DNA of 42,548 nt from an uncultured Alistipes sp. (GTDB taxonomy: Bacteria > Bacteroidota > Bacteroidia > Bacteroidales > Rikenellaceae): assembly GCA_900539755.1 (NCBI GenBank), contig UQDC01000019.1, forward strand, positions 1 to 42,548. The letters run 5' to 3'. Made by a program: the position numbers and the translations under genes. Shown piece after piece: positions 34,359-41,874 of this stretch (position 1 is the stretch's first letter; each line of letters begins with the position of its first letter). The notes below the pieces were generated by a model. That model did no database searches. It saw only the letters and a program-made list of their open reading frames with translations, and was not told where the DNA came from.

Positions 34359-34576
34359 CGTTTAATGTAGTGTAAGGGTGGTTTTAATATGTTGCAATTC
34401 GTGTGTTGAGGTTGTATCAAGGTGTGGTGGGTTAAGTGCAAATATTTAGTTAGAGTCTGAGTAGTTATATGAATCCTAAGATACTAATTAGATCAGCGTA
34501 TTTGGCCTGATTGGCTGTTTTGAGCAATGGTTTATGGATCAGTTACTCTAAAGATTGTTTTTGTATAGCTGTAATT

Positions 34577-35084
34577 TTATTGAATTTCTTGTTGGACGTA
34601 CAGCTCAGCATCGTCCGGATAGGTTACCCTAAAGTTTGCCTGTTCCATTTCCTTGAATGTTCGGAATCTACGTGATCCCAAGCAAATCTCTTTATTGTGC
34701 TCGATCAGTTTTTCCAGTGTATTCAGTGAATCGACCTTTTTTGCATCCAGAAAAAAGATTATTAAATAGTCTCTGCTTACAAACGTTCCAAATCTATGTT
34801 CGTAACATATCTGTTCGTCATATATGATTCTATTTGTAGCTTCCCCGGGTGCAAGCATATAATGCTTTCTTGTGGTCGGATCTGCAAGATGTTTTAAAGC
34901 AAATTCTGAAGGATATGTTGGTCCTAAGCCATTATTAACGTCATCAATAACATATATTGGTGTTTCTGACGCATTGTTTGTTGAAATTCTTTTATGGCAG
35001 TCCGCTCCTTCCTTTTTTGTGCATGAGAGAGAGAATTCACATTACGAATGGTACCACCAAAAAATTGAGAATTGTCTTTTTCAT
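34577..35084 (-). pseudogene. Frameshifted small lipoprotein (immunity-like)
   Basis: ATG 35084 opens a signal sequence (MKKTILNFLVVPFVM) that hits TGA at 35039-35037. One base further on, the +1 frame supplies SLSC, a lipobox, and then an open frame to 34577 with DCHKRISTNNASETPIYV, HYMLAPGEA, CYEHRFGTF and FLDAKKVDSLNTLEK. This matches a common small Bacteroidota lipoprotein family. Its members carry C-x-x-x-I followed by a 'pi-Y-V' strand, a P-G-E turn, and an F-I-D-A core. A single base insertion near 35040 accounts for the break. In context it would be the immunity-type partner of the RHS fragment upstream. Confidence 0.55.
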
Positions 35085-35328
35085 AGTCTTTATGTTTTTG
35101 TTTGTTGCCTTTTCGTTTAAATAGAGCTGAATTTGTCTGTAAATTATTGAAAATCTGTGTGTAATATATTTTTTTATTCAAATGTGCATTTGTTATTGCA
35201 TCCGTGTTATAACTGGTGTTGTTATATGAGGATGAAAATGGGGGAGTTATGTGGTCTATTTCGCCTTTGGAGTTTCCAAATATGAGGGTAATAATTCTAA
35301 TTTGCGATGCTGTGATTGGGGAGAGGCA
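34924..35328 (-). pseudogene. Remnant of an RHS toxin C-terminal tip
   Basis: A frame without a normal start is open from 35328 to 34924. It reads IFGNSKGEIDHITPPF, NLQTNSALFKRKGNKQKHKDY and DNSQFFGGTIRN before running out of frame over the lipoprotein gene. It lies directly downstream of an RHS core fragment (35431-35516) and directly upstream of a lipoprotein gene, the standard position of a toxin tip. No toxin fold is recognised. Confidence 0.35.
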
Positions 35329-35430
35329 TTAGCGGTATGTATGAATACTTTTCAATCCGATGTCGCTATGTATAATTTTCTCTCATTTAAAATTGAGAGG
35401 GTTTTGTCTCTGTTATGGAGGTATAGTAGA

Positions 35431-35516
35431 TCAAAGAGCTGTTTGTATTGGTGGCGAGTTTTGCAAGTTTTTACCGTTATGCTATAAATATAAGCAATTT
35501 GTTGATTATCTGCAAT
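35431..35516 (-). pseudogene. RHS/YD-repeat core fragment 1
   Basis: On the minus strand IADNQQIAYIYS, followed after a frameshift by GKNLQNSPP, is the end of an RHS repeat of the form NQQ-x-Y-Y-S-x-x-G-x-K-L. Its first 36 bp (35481-35516) match the second fragment at 39274-39309 with only three differences. It marks a displaced, decayed RHS cassette. Confidence 0.6.
35481..35516. repeat. 36-bp RHS repeat copy 1
   Basis: Direct repeat with 39274-39309, 33 of 36 positions identical. It encodes the NQQ(I/V)(A/S)YIYS motif of an RHS core on the minus strand. Confidence 0.75.
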
Positions 35517-35749
35517 GTTGTAATATGCGATTAATGTGCAGCGGTTGATGGTTAATCTTACGGTTTGTTGGTGTTAAATAATGTTGGGGGTAATTTAACG
35601 TATATCCATTCAAAACAAGAAGGATGTGTGTTCTGTTAAAGTTGGCAGGTGATGTGACATCTTTTTTGCTTAATAATTATTTAGTTAGATCAAGGTTATG
35701 GTTTTTTACTAATTTTGCAGCCGTTTTATCAATACCGATCATAGTAAAA
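35517..35749 (+). promoter_or_regulatory. Upstream region and -7 box of the EamA transporter
   Basis: TAATTTTG at 35710-35717 matches TAnnTTTG about 32 bp before the transporter ATG at 35750. No exact TTTG lies 19-21 bp further up. The rest is AT-rich with no supported gene. Confidence 0.5.
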
Positions 35750-36640
35750 ATGAAAGCACTAAGTAAAAATGCTATCATTGGCTACCCGGCCGGAATCATT
35801 ACCGGCATAACATATGGATTGAATCCACTATTCGCACTCCCTTTGATCAAGGACGGAGCTTCAATAGAGTCTATCCTTTTCTTCCGTTACATCATTGCCG
35901 TTGTGCTATTGGGAGGATTTCTCTTTTTGAGTAAACAGAGTTTCAAAATCAATTGGAAACAAGCAGGTGTCTTATGTGTGCTTGGGCTGCTTTATACCTC
36001 AAGCAGTATATTCCTGTTTGATGCGTTCAAGTATATAGCATCGGGACTGGCTACGGCTCTGGTGTTCCTTTATCCGGTTCTGGTGGCCATCATCATGGTC
36101 TTTCTGAAAGTAATTCCTTCGTGGCCAGTATGGCTATCCATATTTCTGACATTTGCCGGTGTGGCCATCATGACAAAGAGCGACTCAACGCAAACAATCA
36201 GTCTGTTAGGTATTTTACTCTCTTTGGGATCGGCGTTGGTTTATGCTATGTTTATTGTTATAATTAATCGTAACAAGGCCATCAAAAACATTTCGAACAG
36301 TCTGCTGACATTCTATGCTTTGGGGGTAGGAGCCATTGTATTTTTCATAAAGCTCTTAACGTCTGATGCAGATATCACTACCGGTCTGGAAAACAATATG
36401 GCATGGTTGAACCTCATTGGGTTGGCTATTCTGCCGACCATTGTTTCCACCTCTACGTTAGCTGTTGCAACCCGAAATATAGGTGCGACCAAGGCATCTG
36501 TTCTCGGTGTATTCGAGCCGATAACGGCTATCCTCATCGGGACGTTTGTTTTTGGCGAGGCATTAACGACAAATATCATTGTAGGCATCTTCATCTCAAT
36601 GGCTGCCGTGATATTTATGATTGCCAAGACCAAAAGGTAA
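35750..36640 (+). CDS. DMT-superfamily (EamA) transporter
   Basis: 296 residues from ATG 35750; an earlier frame opening lacks membrane-protein character and lies upstream of the -7 box. Ten predicted membrane helices form two five-helix EamA repeats. The first contains FFRYIIAVVLLGGFLFLS and SGLATALVFLYPVLVAIIMV. The second contains ATKASVLGVFEPITAILIGTFVFGE, the family's hallmark near the last helices. Members export or import metabolites such as amino acids or nucleotides; the substrate is unknown. It breaks the run of RHS cassettes and is probably not part of them. Confidence 0.9.
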   Translation: MKALSKNAIIGYPAGIITGITYGLNPLFALPLIKDGASIESILFFRYIIAVVLLGGFLFLSKQSFKINWKQAGVLCVLGLLYTSSSIFLFDAFKYIASGLATALVFLYPVLVAIIMVFLKVIPSWPVWLSIFLTFAGVAIMTKSDSTQTISLLGILLSLGSALVYAMFIVIINRNKAIKNISNSLLTFYALGVGAIVFFIKLLTSDADITTGLENNMAWLNLIGLAILPTIVSTSTLAVATRNIGATKASVLGVFEPITAILIGTFVFGEALTTNIIVGIFISMAAVIFMIAKTKR

Positions 36641-36942
36641 ATCAAACATACGTTCCCAACTCAGTTAACATGATTGCTCGATTATCGGAACCGAGTTGAT
36701 TATAACACTGTGTATAGATTTTGACCATAGTGGGGAAGCCCAGGGCTCAATAGGGTAGTGCGATGGCTGGGATCAACCAGAAAATTTCGGTATCTTTGAT
36801 CTTTCCCATGTTTATGTTACAAGATCATTCAAATAATATTTATTTACCTGCTTTATGCCATAATTGAATTGTTGTTGATATGATTGTGGCGTTAATCCTT
36901 GTCGAACTGTTCGATCATTAGAATGCAGTTGTATTATGTGAA
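36641..36942. other. Intergenic region, nothing recognised
   Basis: No supported gene, repeat or promoter lies between the transporter and the terminator at 36943. Confidence 0.5.
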
Positions 36943-36972
36943 AGTGACAAGGCAAAGATTTGCCTTGTCACT
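36943..36972 (-). terminator. Terminator of the exported protein gene cluster
   Basis: A 14-bp perfect stem (AGTGACAAGGCAAA 36943-36956 with TTTGCCTTGTCACT 36959-36972) has a 2-nt centre. It lies just after the duplicated tail fragment on the minus strand. Confidence 0.75.
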
Positions 36973-36979
36973 CAGTTGC

Positions 36980-37168
36980 TTAAAAGAATATCAGGTTTAG
37001 AATGTTTTTTAACTTTTCGGGAGTGTAGCGATTCAGGTACTCTTGTGGCTGGCAGAATTGCTTGTTGATTAAATCATAGATAAGAATACTATCATCCTGC
37101 AAAACCAGCCACACTACTCCACCAAGACCACGAATGTGGAAAAGTGATTTTGGATTCCAGTTACAAAG
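36980..37168 (-). pseudogene. Duplicated C-terminal fragment of the neighbouring exported protein
   Basis: Directly after the stop of the 37169 gene, the same reading frame stays open for 62 codons. It encodes a second, diverged copy of that gene's end. IRGLGGVVWLVLQDDSILIYDL aligns with MGLETAIWFVFPNDQLMVYDI when broken at the glycine, and QPQEYLNRYTPEKL aligns with DPQEYLNHFGPDEL. There is no start codon or signal peptide. It is a remnant of a second member of the family fused by deletion, or an unequal recombination product. Confidence 0.65.
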
Positions 37169-37816
37169 TTACGATAATCTCCCTGCGTGAAAACTAAGCA
37201 GAAAACGGAGTTCATCTGGCCCAAAATGGTTGAGATATTCTTGCGGATCAACTAACTTGTCTGTTTCTATGTCATAAACCATCAGTTGATCATTGGGGAA
37301 AACAAACCATATTGCCGTTTCAAGTCCCATTATTACAAATGAAAATTTAGGCTTTAATTGTAATATACGTAGGGCTAATTGTTCATGGTAGTTACCTCGT
37401 TTTGTATGAATCAGACTGTCCCCATAAACCCCAGGACATGAAACCAATGGCGTGTCCTCTGTTCCTCCCACATATCGATTGCCATTAAAGAAAAGATGAT
37501 AGGAGTCATTTTTTACTGGTCTTGCAGCTGCTAAAAGTGTAGGTAAGTGATGAAAATTTTGGGCATGTCTGCGTACTTTAACCTGAAGCGTTGGAATACA
37601 TACAATATCGATAGTATCGAAGATTGCCCGTATATAACTTGTATCATAATGGTATTGAGCTGCCCAATATTTTTCAGTTAACTTTAACGCATATTGTTCA
37701 TATTTAGGTAGTTTATTTGGTAGTTTGGCCAAACGAGATGGAAGAGTGACAGATTCTTGTCCGACCATTAATTGGGGAAGTGCCAATATAAACAGGATAG
37801 ATAATAAAGCTCTCAT
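37169..37816 (-). CDS. Exported protein, candidate periplasmic immunity protein
   Basis: The 215-residue protein has a signal peptide (LLSILFILALPQLMVGQ). The mature part is mixed, with HHLPTLLAAARPVKNDSYHL, a GLETAIWFVFPNDQLMVYDI strand pair and DPQEYLNHFGPDELRFLL at the end. The family is not recognised. It starts 13 bp after the stop of a toxin-tail fragment (37829-38050), on the same strand, the expected place for an immunity gene in an RHS locus. Export suggests the toxin acts in the periplasm. A second truncated copy of its end follows at once. Confidence 0.55.
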   Translation of the reverse strand: MRALLSILFILALPQLMVGQESVTLPSRLAKLPNKLPKYEQYALKLTEKYWAAQYHYDTSYIRAIFDTIDIVCIPTLQVKVRRHAQNFHHLPTLLAAARPVKNDSYHLFFNGNRYVGGTEDTPLVSCPGVYGDSLIHTKRGNYHEQLALRILQLKPKFSFVIMGLETAIWFVFPNDQLMVYDIETDKLVDPQEYLNHFGPDELRFLLSFHAGRLS

Positions 37817-37828
37817 AATTTGAATGGT

Positions 37829-38050
37829 TTACTGTTCGACTACACGATACTGAGCTCCCCGCACCTCTCGGAAATATAAAGGCTTTATTTTGCCATAATC
37901 AGGATCCATAACTTTAAATCTGTATACTCCATTTTTGACTTCAATGGCCTGAATGGCAACAACACTAGCTTGCCCTGGGCTTGTGGTAGGTATACATTCT
38001 ATCGCAACGGGTATATCTCCTTGTATGGATTTATTACCAACATACTTACT
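37829..38050 (-). pseudogene. Orphan toxin tail without a start codon
   Basis: An open frame of 73 codons follows a stop and contains no ATG at its beginning. It reads GNKSIQGDIPVAIECIPTT, GQASVVAIQAIEVKNGVYRFK and VMDPDYGKIKPLYFREVRG. The VxMDPDYGK pattern with an alternating strand layout suggests the end of a larger enzyme-like domain. It overlaps the end of the 38046 lipoprotein gene and is followed 13 bp later by an exported protein gene. In context it is the tip of a lost RHS toxin. No family is assigned. Confidence 0.45.
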
Positions 38051-38651
38051 TTACATCCGATGCTTCATTAACAAAACTTTGTTTTGAAATTAAATCCCCA
38101 CTACAGGTAAAAAGTTCATTGGAAATAAGAGCTCCTCGAACAAATTTAAGTTCACATTCGTTGTAGTGAGTGAGAAACATAAATAGGGCTTGATTAGGAG
38201 GCATCTCTAAATTGTTTTGATATTTTTGATATATCCGATAAGCCTCACGTACGTAAGGAAAATCTTTTTTTAATACTTGTACGATCCCCTCAAGCGTCAT
38301 TGCCATACCGGGATACGAGAGATATCTTACTCCGATATAACAGTCTGGAAGATCATCGATTTTGGCAAAAAAATGTATCGATGGTTCGAAAAAATCTCCA
38401 ATGTTGCGAACTAGCACCATTCGGTAACAAGTAGTGTCTCCTTTCTCTGAGACATTCAATAGCATCATTGTTGGATTTGTATCCTGATTTTCAGATACAT
38501 ATTTTTTAATGCACTGTTTTAATTCTTCATTTTGAATTCCCGCAAATGAAGTAGACGATTTATAAACCGAACAACTCACTAATAAAACACTGATTATTAT
38601 TAGTAGTTTATATTTATAACACCGATTTCTTGAGAATGTTCTGTTTCCCAT
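38046..38651 (-). CDS. Lipoprotein, candidate immunity to a JAB-like RHS toxin
   Basis: The 201-residue lipoprotein has a signal ending in LLVSC. The body has FFAKIDDLPDCYIGV, LEGIVQVLKKDFPYVREAYRIYQ and LISNELFTCSGDLIS. The same order of motifs appears in the 41308 lipoprotein (IAKVNDIYVFVKI, LVELLRQDYPQIYDEYLEF, LVSREKFLYQ). I read the two as one family. Its 5' end overlaps the end of the upstream JAB-like toxin frame by 52 bp. A lipoprotein immunity partner implies a toxin acting on, or passing through, the envelope. The call rests on context and pattern. Confidence 0.6.
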   Translation of the reverse strand: MGNRTFSRNRCYKYKLLIIISVLLVSCSVYKSSTSFAGIQNEELKQCIKKYVSENQDTNPTMMLLNVSEKGDTTCYRMVLVRNIGDFFEPSIHFFAKIDDLPDCYIGVRYLSYPGMAMTLEGIVQVLKKDFPYVREAYRIYQKYQNNLEMPPNQALFMFLTHYNECELKFVRGALISNELFTCSGDLISKQSFVNEASDVK

Positions 38652-38950
38652 ATTCGATATAATTTTCCTTGATAAATAATCTTATGATTTAACTCTTGCC
38701 ACTCTAATATGAATGCTTTGTCGGCAGGACTAATCCCGATTCCTTGGGTGACCGGTACCGGATGAGTATGAGTTGTACCATCGACAGCATATTTTCTAAA
38801 CCAACCATTTTTATAATACACCTTGCCATCTCTCCTGATTAGCTTGCTATCATAAGTGCTGGCTGAGGTTTTTGTATTGTACGTTCGTTTCATTAATAGT
38901 GCACGACCATCTTCTAATTCATATACGAAATGTTCTTTATGGCTTAGCCT
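38600..38950 (-). pseudogene. JAB/MPN-like RHS toxin tip (displaced, start lost)
   Basis: A frame open from 38950 has EHFVYELEDGRALLMKRTYN, then DGTTHTHPVPVTQGIGISPAD. HTHP followed ten residues later by S-P-A-D is the metal-site pattern of JAB/MPN-type hydrolases (H-x-H, S-x-x-D). A closing ELNHKIIYQGKLYRIWE follows. It lies after a frameshifted RHS pre-toxin segment, and the link between them is broken by stops near 38945, so it is probably not expressed as a full toxin. An AAGGAGG-like stretch (38950-38956 region) precedes an ATA codon, not a good start. Homology to the tip at 41832 is seen in the HxHP motif and the final LYRIWE/VYEIWG. Confidence 0.6.
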
Positions 38951-39309
38951 CCTTTATATGAATTTTTATACATATAGGCATATGCTTCTTCCTTGCTTGC
39001 AAACATATGATTAGAATCTTCAAAGATACTGTGTGCGGCGTGATTAAGTCTTACAATCGTTAAACCAGTTGCTGCACCTTTCCAGAAATCTCCGCCAGAG
39101 ATTCTGCACCTAAATCTCCAGATAATCCAGAGAAAGCTAACATACCTCCTTTGGTTTGCCCTATTGGGGTTAATTGGAAAGCAGAGCTAGCCCAAGAACC
39201 TAACACTCCCGAAGCAAAACCAGAAAGGAAATCACCTCCTTGTTGCATTGGTAGCGAGTTTTTCGCCCGCAGTGCTATAAATATAAGAAACTTGTTGATT
39301 ACCTGCAAT
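38944..39309 (-). pseudogene. RHS core and pre-toxin fragment 2 (frameshifted)
   Basis: It begins with IAGNQQVSYIYSTAGEKLAT at 39309. A Gly/Ala-rich pre-toxin region follows (FLSGFASGVLGSWASS, GMLAFSGLSGDLGAE). Near 39100 a one-base loss switches frame to GGDFWKGAATGLTIVRLNH, then FASKEEAYAYMYKNS before TAA at 38946-38944. This is the standard RHS order: repeat, hydrophobic pre-toxin, 'GGDFWKGAATGL' and a histidine-rich tip. The break makes it a pseudogene. Confidence 0.7.
39274..39309. repeat. 36-bp RHS repeat copy 2
   Basis: Partner of 35481-35516, with three differences in 36 bp and the same orientation. Confidence 0.75.
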
Positions 39310-39351
39310 AAAGTATTATGGCTTGTTCATATATTGTGGATTGCCTAAAAA

Positions 39352-39387
39352 ACAGAACCAGAAATATAATTATATTTCTGGTTCTGT
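39352..39387. terminator. Palindromic terminator downstream of the 39397 gene
   Basis: This is a perfect 36-nt palindrome (18 bp each side, starting ACAGAACCAG and centred at 39369/39370). It lies 10 bp after the stop of the anchored immunity gene and separates two RHS cassettes. Confidence 0.7.
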
Positions 39388-39396
39388 CTATATTCT

Positions 39397-40155
39397 TTAT
39401 GGATATTCAAAAACAGTCGGTGGATCTAAATATTTAGGAGGAAGACACTGAATATGTTTTAAAAACATATTTTTTTCTTTTATCTCTTGCCACGTGTACT
39501 GTTTGAATATCTTAGGGTCATATACAAACACATGTATTTTTTCGTAAGCATCCATTGTTGAGTCCGCTAAATACGCATCTTCTATCAACGTGTACATGTT
39601 TACACAATGCTCATTGGTGTCGTGAGGAGGAACCAATTTGTATGCGTCTTCTGTCGGATTTTTACGCGCTGCTTTATGGGGATTTTTCGTTATATCATAA
39701 TAATAGGCAGCGACGTAAACAGAATCGTCGGAGTTGTTTACAAAAATCTGATATGTGCGTTTAGGATTATATAATCGATGGTCACCAAGCAAGTAGTTTT
39801 TGGAAGAGTCTTTAGGGAAGAGATATGCACTTACTGCAAGACGCTTGTTTTCAGGCACAGTGGAGCGAACGACAAGGGTGTCATTGTCCAGCATGGTGTA
39901 CATTTCATAGACGTAGAAGCTCTCTTCAGCGGCAGAATAGGACTTCACTAACTTGGGGCGAGTGAACGGTAGATCTCTCATATTTAACGCCTCAAGAGCC
40001 TTCCAAATGTTATGATATGCCGCATTTTTCATTTCTGCGGGGGTGCGTGGAATAGCCATGTTGATCTGATAAGCGATGTACAAACAGACAAATATGCCCA
40101 ATACAATGCGCCATATGATACGTTTGCGCCGTTTCTTTTTAGCAGGATCCATCAT
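39397..40155 (-). CDS. Membrane-anchored periplasmic protein, candidate immunity protein
   Basis: The 252-residue protein has a very basic start (KKKRRKRIIWR), then one membrane helix (about residues 15-33, VLGIFVCLYIAYQINMA), then a long polar region that would face the periplasm. That region includes SAAEESFYVYEMYTML, YQIFVNNSDDSVYVAAYYYD and IHVFVYDPKIFKQYTW. The family is not recognised. It starts 12 bp after the stop of the RHS toxin at 40168. The single-anchor, periplasm-facing shape is what protects against colicin M (the immunity protein Cmi), fitting the colicin-M-like tip upstream. This pairing is inferred. Confidence 0.6.
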   Translation of the reverse strand: MMDPAKKKRRKRIIWRIVLGIFVCLYIAYQINMAIPRTPAEMKNAAYHNIWKALEALNMRDLPFTRPKLVKSYSAAEESFYVYEMYTMLDNDTLVVRSTVPENKRLAVSAYLFPKDSSKNYLLGDHRLYNPKRTYQIFVNNSDDSVYVAAYYYDITKNPHKAARKNPTEDAYKLVPPHDTNEHCVNMYTLIEDAYLADSTMDAYEKIHVFVYDPKIFKQYTWQEIKEKNMFLKHIQCLPPKYLDPPTVFEYP

Positions 40156-40167
40156 AACATAATATAA

Positions 40168-41160
40168 TTAGCGTGTTATTTTTACTGTACCCTTGAAATA
40201 AATAGTGAAAGGAGTTCCTCCCCATCCACCTACCCCATGGCCTAATGTTGTGCCAATATTACGCAGAACACTGCCTTCGGGTTGGATGTCAAAATTATAC
40301 TCGTCAGGACTTGCTTTAAATTCAAATGGATTTTCTTTACTTTGTATTAAAGTAATTGTACCATATACTAAACCGTCATTTAGATTATGGAAGTGCTTGT
40401 GACCAAATAGGTTAACTGAGATCTCTCCATTTTTGATATCAAAGAGGCTTACTCTACTTAAATCGATTGTATTTATATCTACCGTTACATCTTGTCCATA
40501 GCCATATCGCCACAATAGAGTTGCATCACGAAATGTTAAACGCCCTGTTCTGTTAATCCGTTCCATAATGTGATTGATTAGCTGTTTCCTGAATAATTCC
40601 GATTTATTAATTAGCTTCTGTCGTAAACTTAATTTGTTTTTTGCAGACTTTGCATTATTCCCAATACGATTTCCTGTACTTGGAGCACCACCATCCGGTG
40701 ATATTGGATTGTTATTATTGCCAATATTGTTACGAAATTCCAGACCCATACTATGGGAAATGACATACCACATTAGTAATTCGGCTCGAGTTGGATTTAT
40801 GGTTTCATATAAAGCTGTATTTAGAGAATTGTATGCACTTATCTCAATATTCATTAGATAATAAATCTTGTTCCACCAGTCGGTGTCTGTCGAATCTTCG
40901 ATTGGCTCTAATCCGTATAAATCTACCAAGTTGATAGGATTGTTTAAGCAATATACGAATGGAGATACATCAGGAAATTTGTTTGCCAATAGATCAATAG
41001 ACATCCATCTTCCGATCACCGGGTCGTATTGCCTTGCACCGAAGTCGTACAGTCCGAGGATCGTTCCCCCGATTGAAGCATCCTGCAACTCTTTTCCGCT
41101 GAACAGGTATTTTTTTCTCACGGTGTATAGATATAAAAAAGCTACTTCAAAACAAAACAA
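40168..41160 (-). CDS. Orphan RHS C-terminal cassette with a colicin-M-like toxin tip
   Basis: The frame encodes the end of an RHS core (YLFSGKELQDA, YDFGARQYDPVIGRWMSID, YCLNNPINLVDLYG), a variable linker (about residues 90-190) and a tip of about 130 residues. The frame opens only with TTG and with non-RHS residues, so it lacks its own start and signal and is a displaced cassette. The tip follows the order of the colicin M catalytic domain, a lipid II phosphatase: an LW-x-G-x-G start (LWRYGYGQDVTVD), LVYGTITL, then DEYNFDI and GGTPFTIYFKG. In colicin M the site is D-x-Y-D followed by H-R; here D and Y are kept, but Asn replaces the second Asp and no aligned His is evident. Activity is therefore uncertain. 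Confidence 0.6.
   Translation of the reverse strand: MFCFEVAFLYLYTVRKKYLFSGKELQDASIGGTILGLYDFGARQYDPVIGRWMSIDLLANKFPDVSPFVYCLNNPINLVDLYGLEPIEDSTDTDWWNKIYYLMNIEISAYNSLNTALYETINPTRAELLMWYVISHSMGLEFRNNIGNNNNPISPDGGAPSTGNRIGNNAKSAKNKLSLRQKLINKSELFRKQLINHIMERINRTGRLTFRDATLLWRYGYGQDVTVDINTIDLSRVSLFDIKNGEISVNLFGHKHFHNLNDGLVYGTITLIQSKENPFEFKASPDEYNFDIQPEGSVLRNIGTTLGHGVGGWGGTPFTIYFKGTVKITR
40884..40938. repeat. RHS junction repeat, copy 1 (55 bp)
   Basis: Identical over 55 bp to 42494-42548, which runs to the window edge. It encodes the end of the RHS core (NLVDLYGLEPIEDSTD) on the minus strand. It is the natural crossover site for exchanging C-terminal tips. Confidence 0.9.
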
Positions 41161-41307
41161 GAGTAAGATTCAATAAAAACGTCTTTAACTCCAAGAGCCC
41201 TTAGTATAAATTGATACTTATGCTGAAGTGTTAATAGTAGTGAGTTTGCTTACTTTGAAAACGAATGTATTCACAATGAATTGGTCTTACATTCACTATA
41301 TGAAAGA
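41161..41307. other. Spacer between two RHS cassettes
   Basis: A short stretch between the 41308 lipoprotein stop and the orphan RHS cassette. No feature is recognised. The crossover that displaced the cassette probably lies near 41120, where RHS similarity begins. Confidence 0.4.
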
Positions 41308-41874
41308 TTATTGATACAAGAATTTTTCACGCGATACTAACGAATCTTTAACATAAGTCAAGGTCCAATCTTCATCTTCAGACAGTATTGCCGTCATTGA
41401 GCTGGTGTTCTTAAATTCCAGATATTCGTCATAAATCTGAGGATAATCTTGTCGCAGCAATTCAACTAAAGCAGTAGGTGTTTTACCTCCCATAGTTGTA
41501 TCTCCGGGCAGGGAAAAGTCGTTGATGGTATTGATTTTAACGAAAACATAAATATCATTGACTTTGGCAATTAGCGCTATGTCAGTATTTAACATCCAGA
41601 AGCCATTAATATTTGCGAGTGTGTATTGAACAGTATCTTTATTGATGTAATTGATATTGAGCGAAAGTAATTTGCGATAACCATATATCTCTGCATGTTC
41701 GCTAAATTCTGTAATTTGTTGAGCCAGTGATGAGTTGCGAATCGTTGCAAATATGTAATCTGCTTGATCATTAGGTGCGTCACTATTCTTTGAATGACAA
41801 CTGCAAATGACCAATGTAACTATCACCATGATTAATGCGCAACAGTTTCTGTTGGTAAATAAGTTCTTCCCCAT
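41308..41874 (-). CDS. Lipoprotein, candidate immunity to the 41832 RHS toxin
   Basis: The 188-residue lipoprotein has a signal ending in VICSC. Body motifs in order are IAKVNDIYVFVKI, LVELLRQDYPQIYDEYLEF and LTYVKDSLVSREKF. They parallel those of the 38046 lipoprotein, which also follows a JAB-like tip. Its start overlaps the upstream toxin frame by 43 bp. Two toxin-lipoprotein pairs with the same overlap geometry support assignment as cognate immunity proteins. The molecular mechanism is unknown. Confidence 0.65.
   Translation of the reverse strand: MGKNLFTNRNCCALIMVIVTLVICSCHSKNSDAPNDQADYIFATIRNSSLAQQITEFSEHAEIYGYRKLLSLNINYINKDTVQYTLANINGFWMLNTDIALIAKVNDIYVFVKINTINDFSLPGDTTMGGKTPTALVELLRQDYPQIYDEYLEFKNTSSMTAILSEDEDWTLTYVKDSLVSREKFLYQ

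Noticed and set aside
35624..35749. A 42-residue N-terminal extension of the EamA transporter
   Set aside because: The extension overlaps the -7 box TAATTTTG and has no membrane-protein or signal character. The ATG at 35750 starts directly before the first helix.
41280..41874. The 41308 lipoprotein as a second toxin
   Set aside because: It has a lipoprotein signal of its own, follows the RHS stop with an overlapping start, and resembles the lipoprotein at 38046 rather than any RHS tip.
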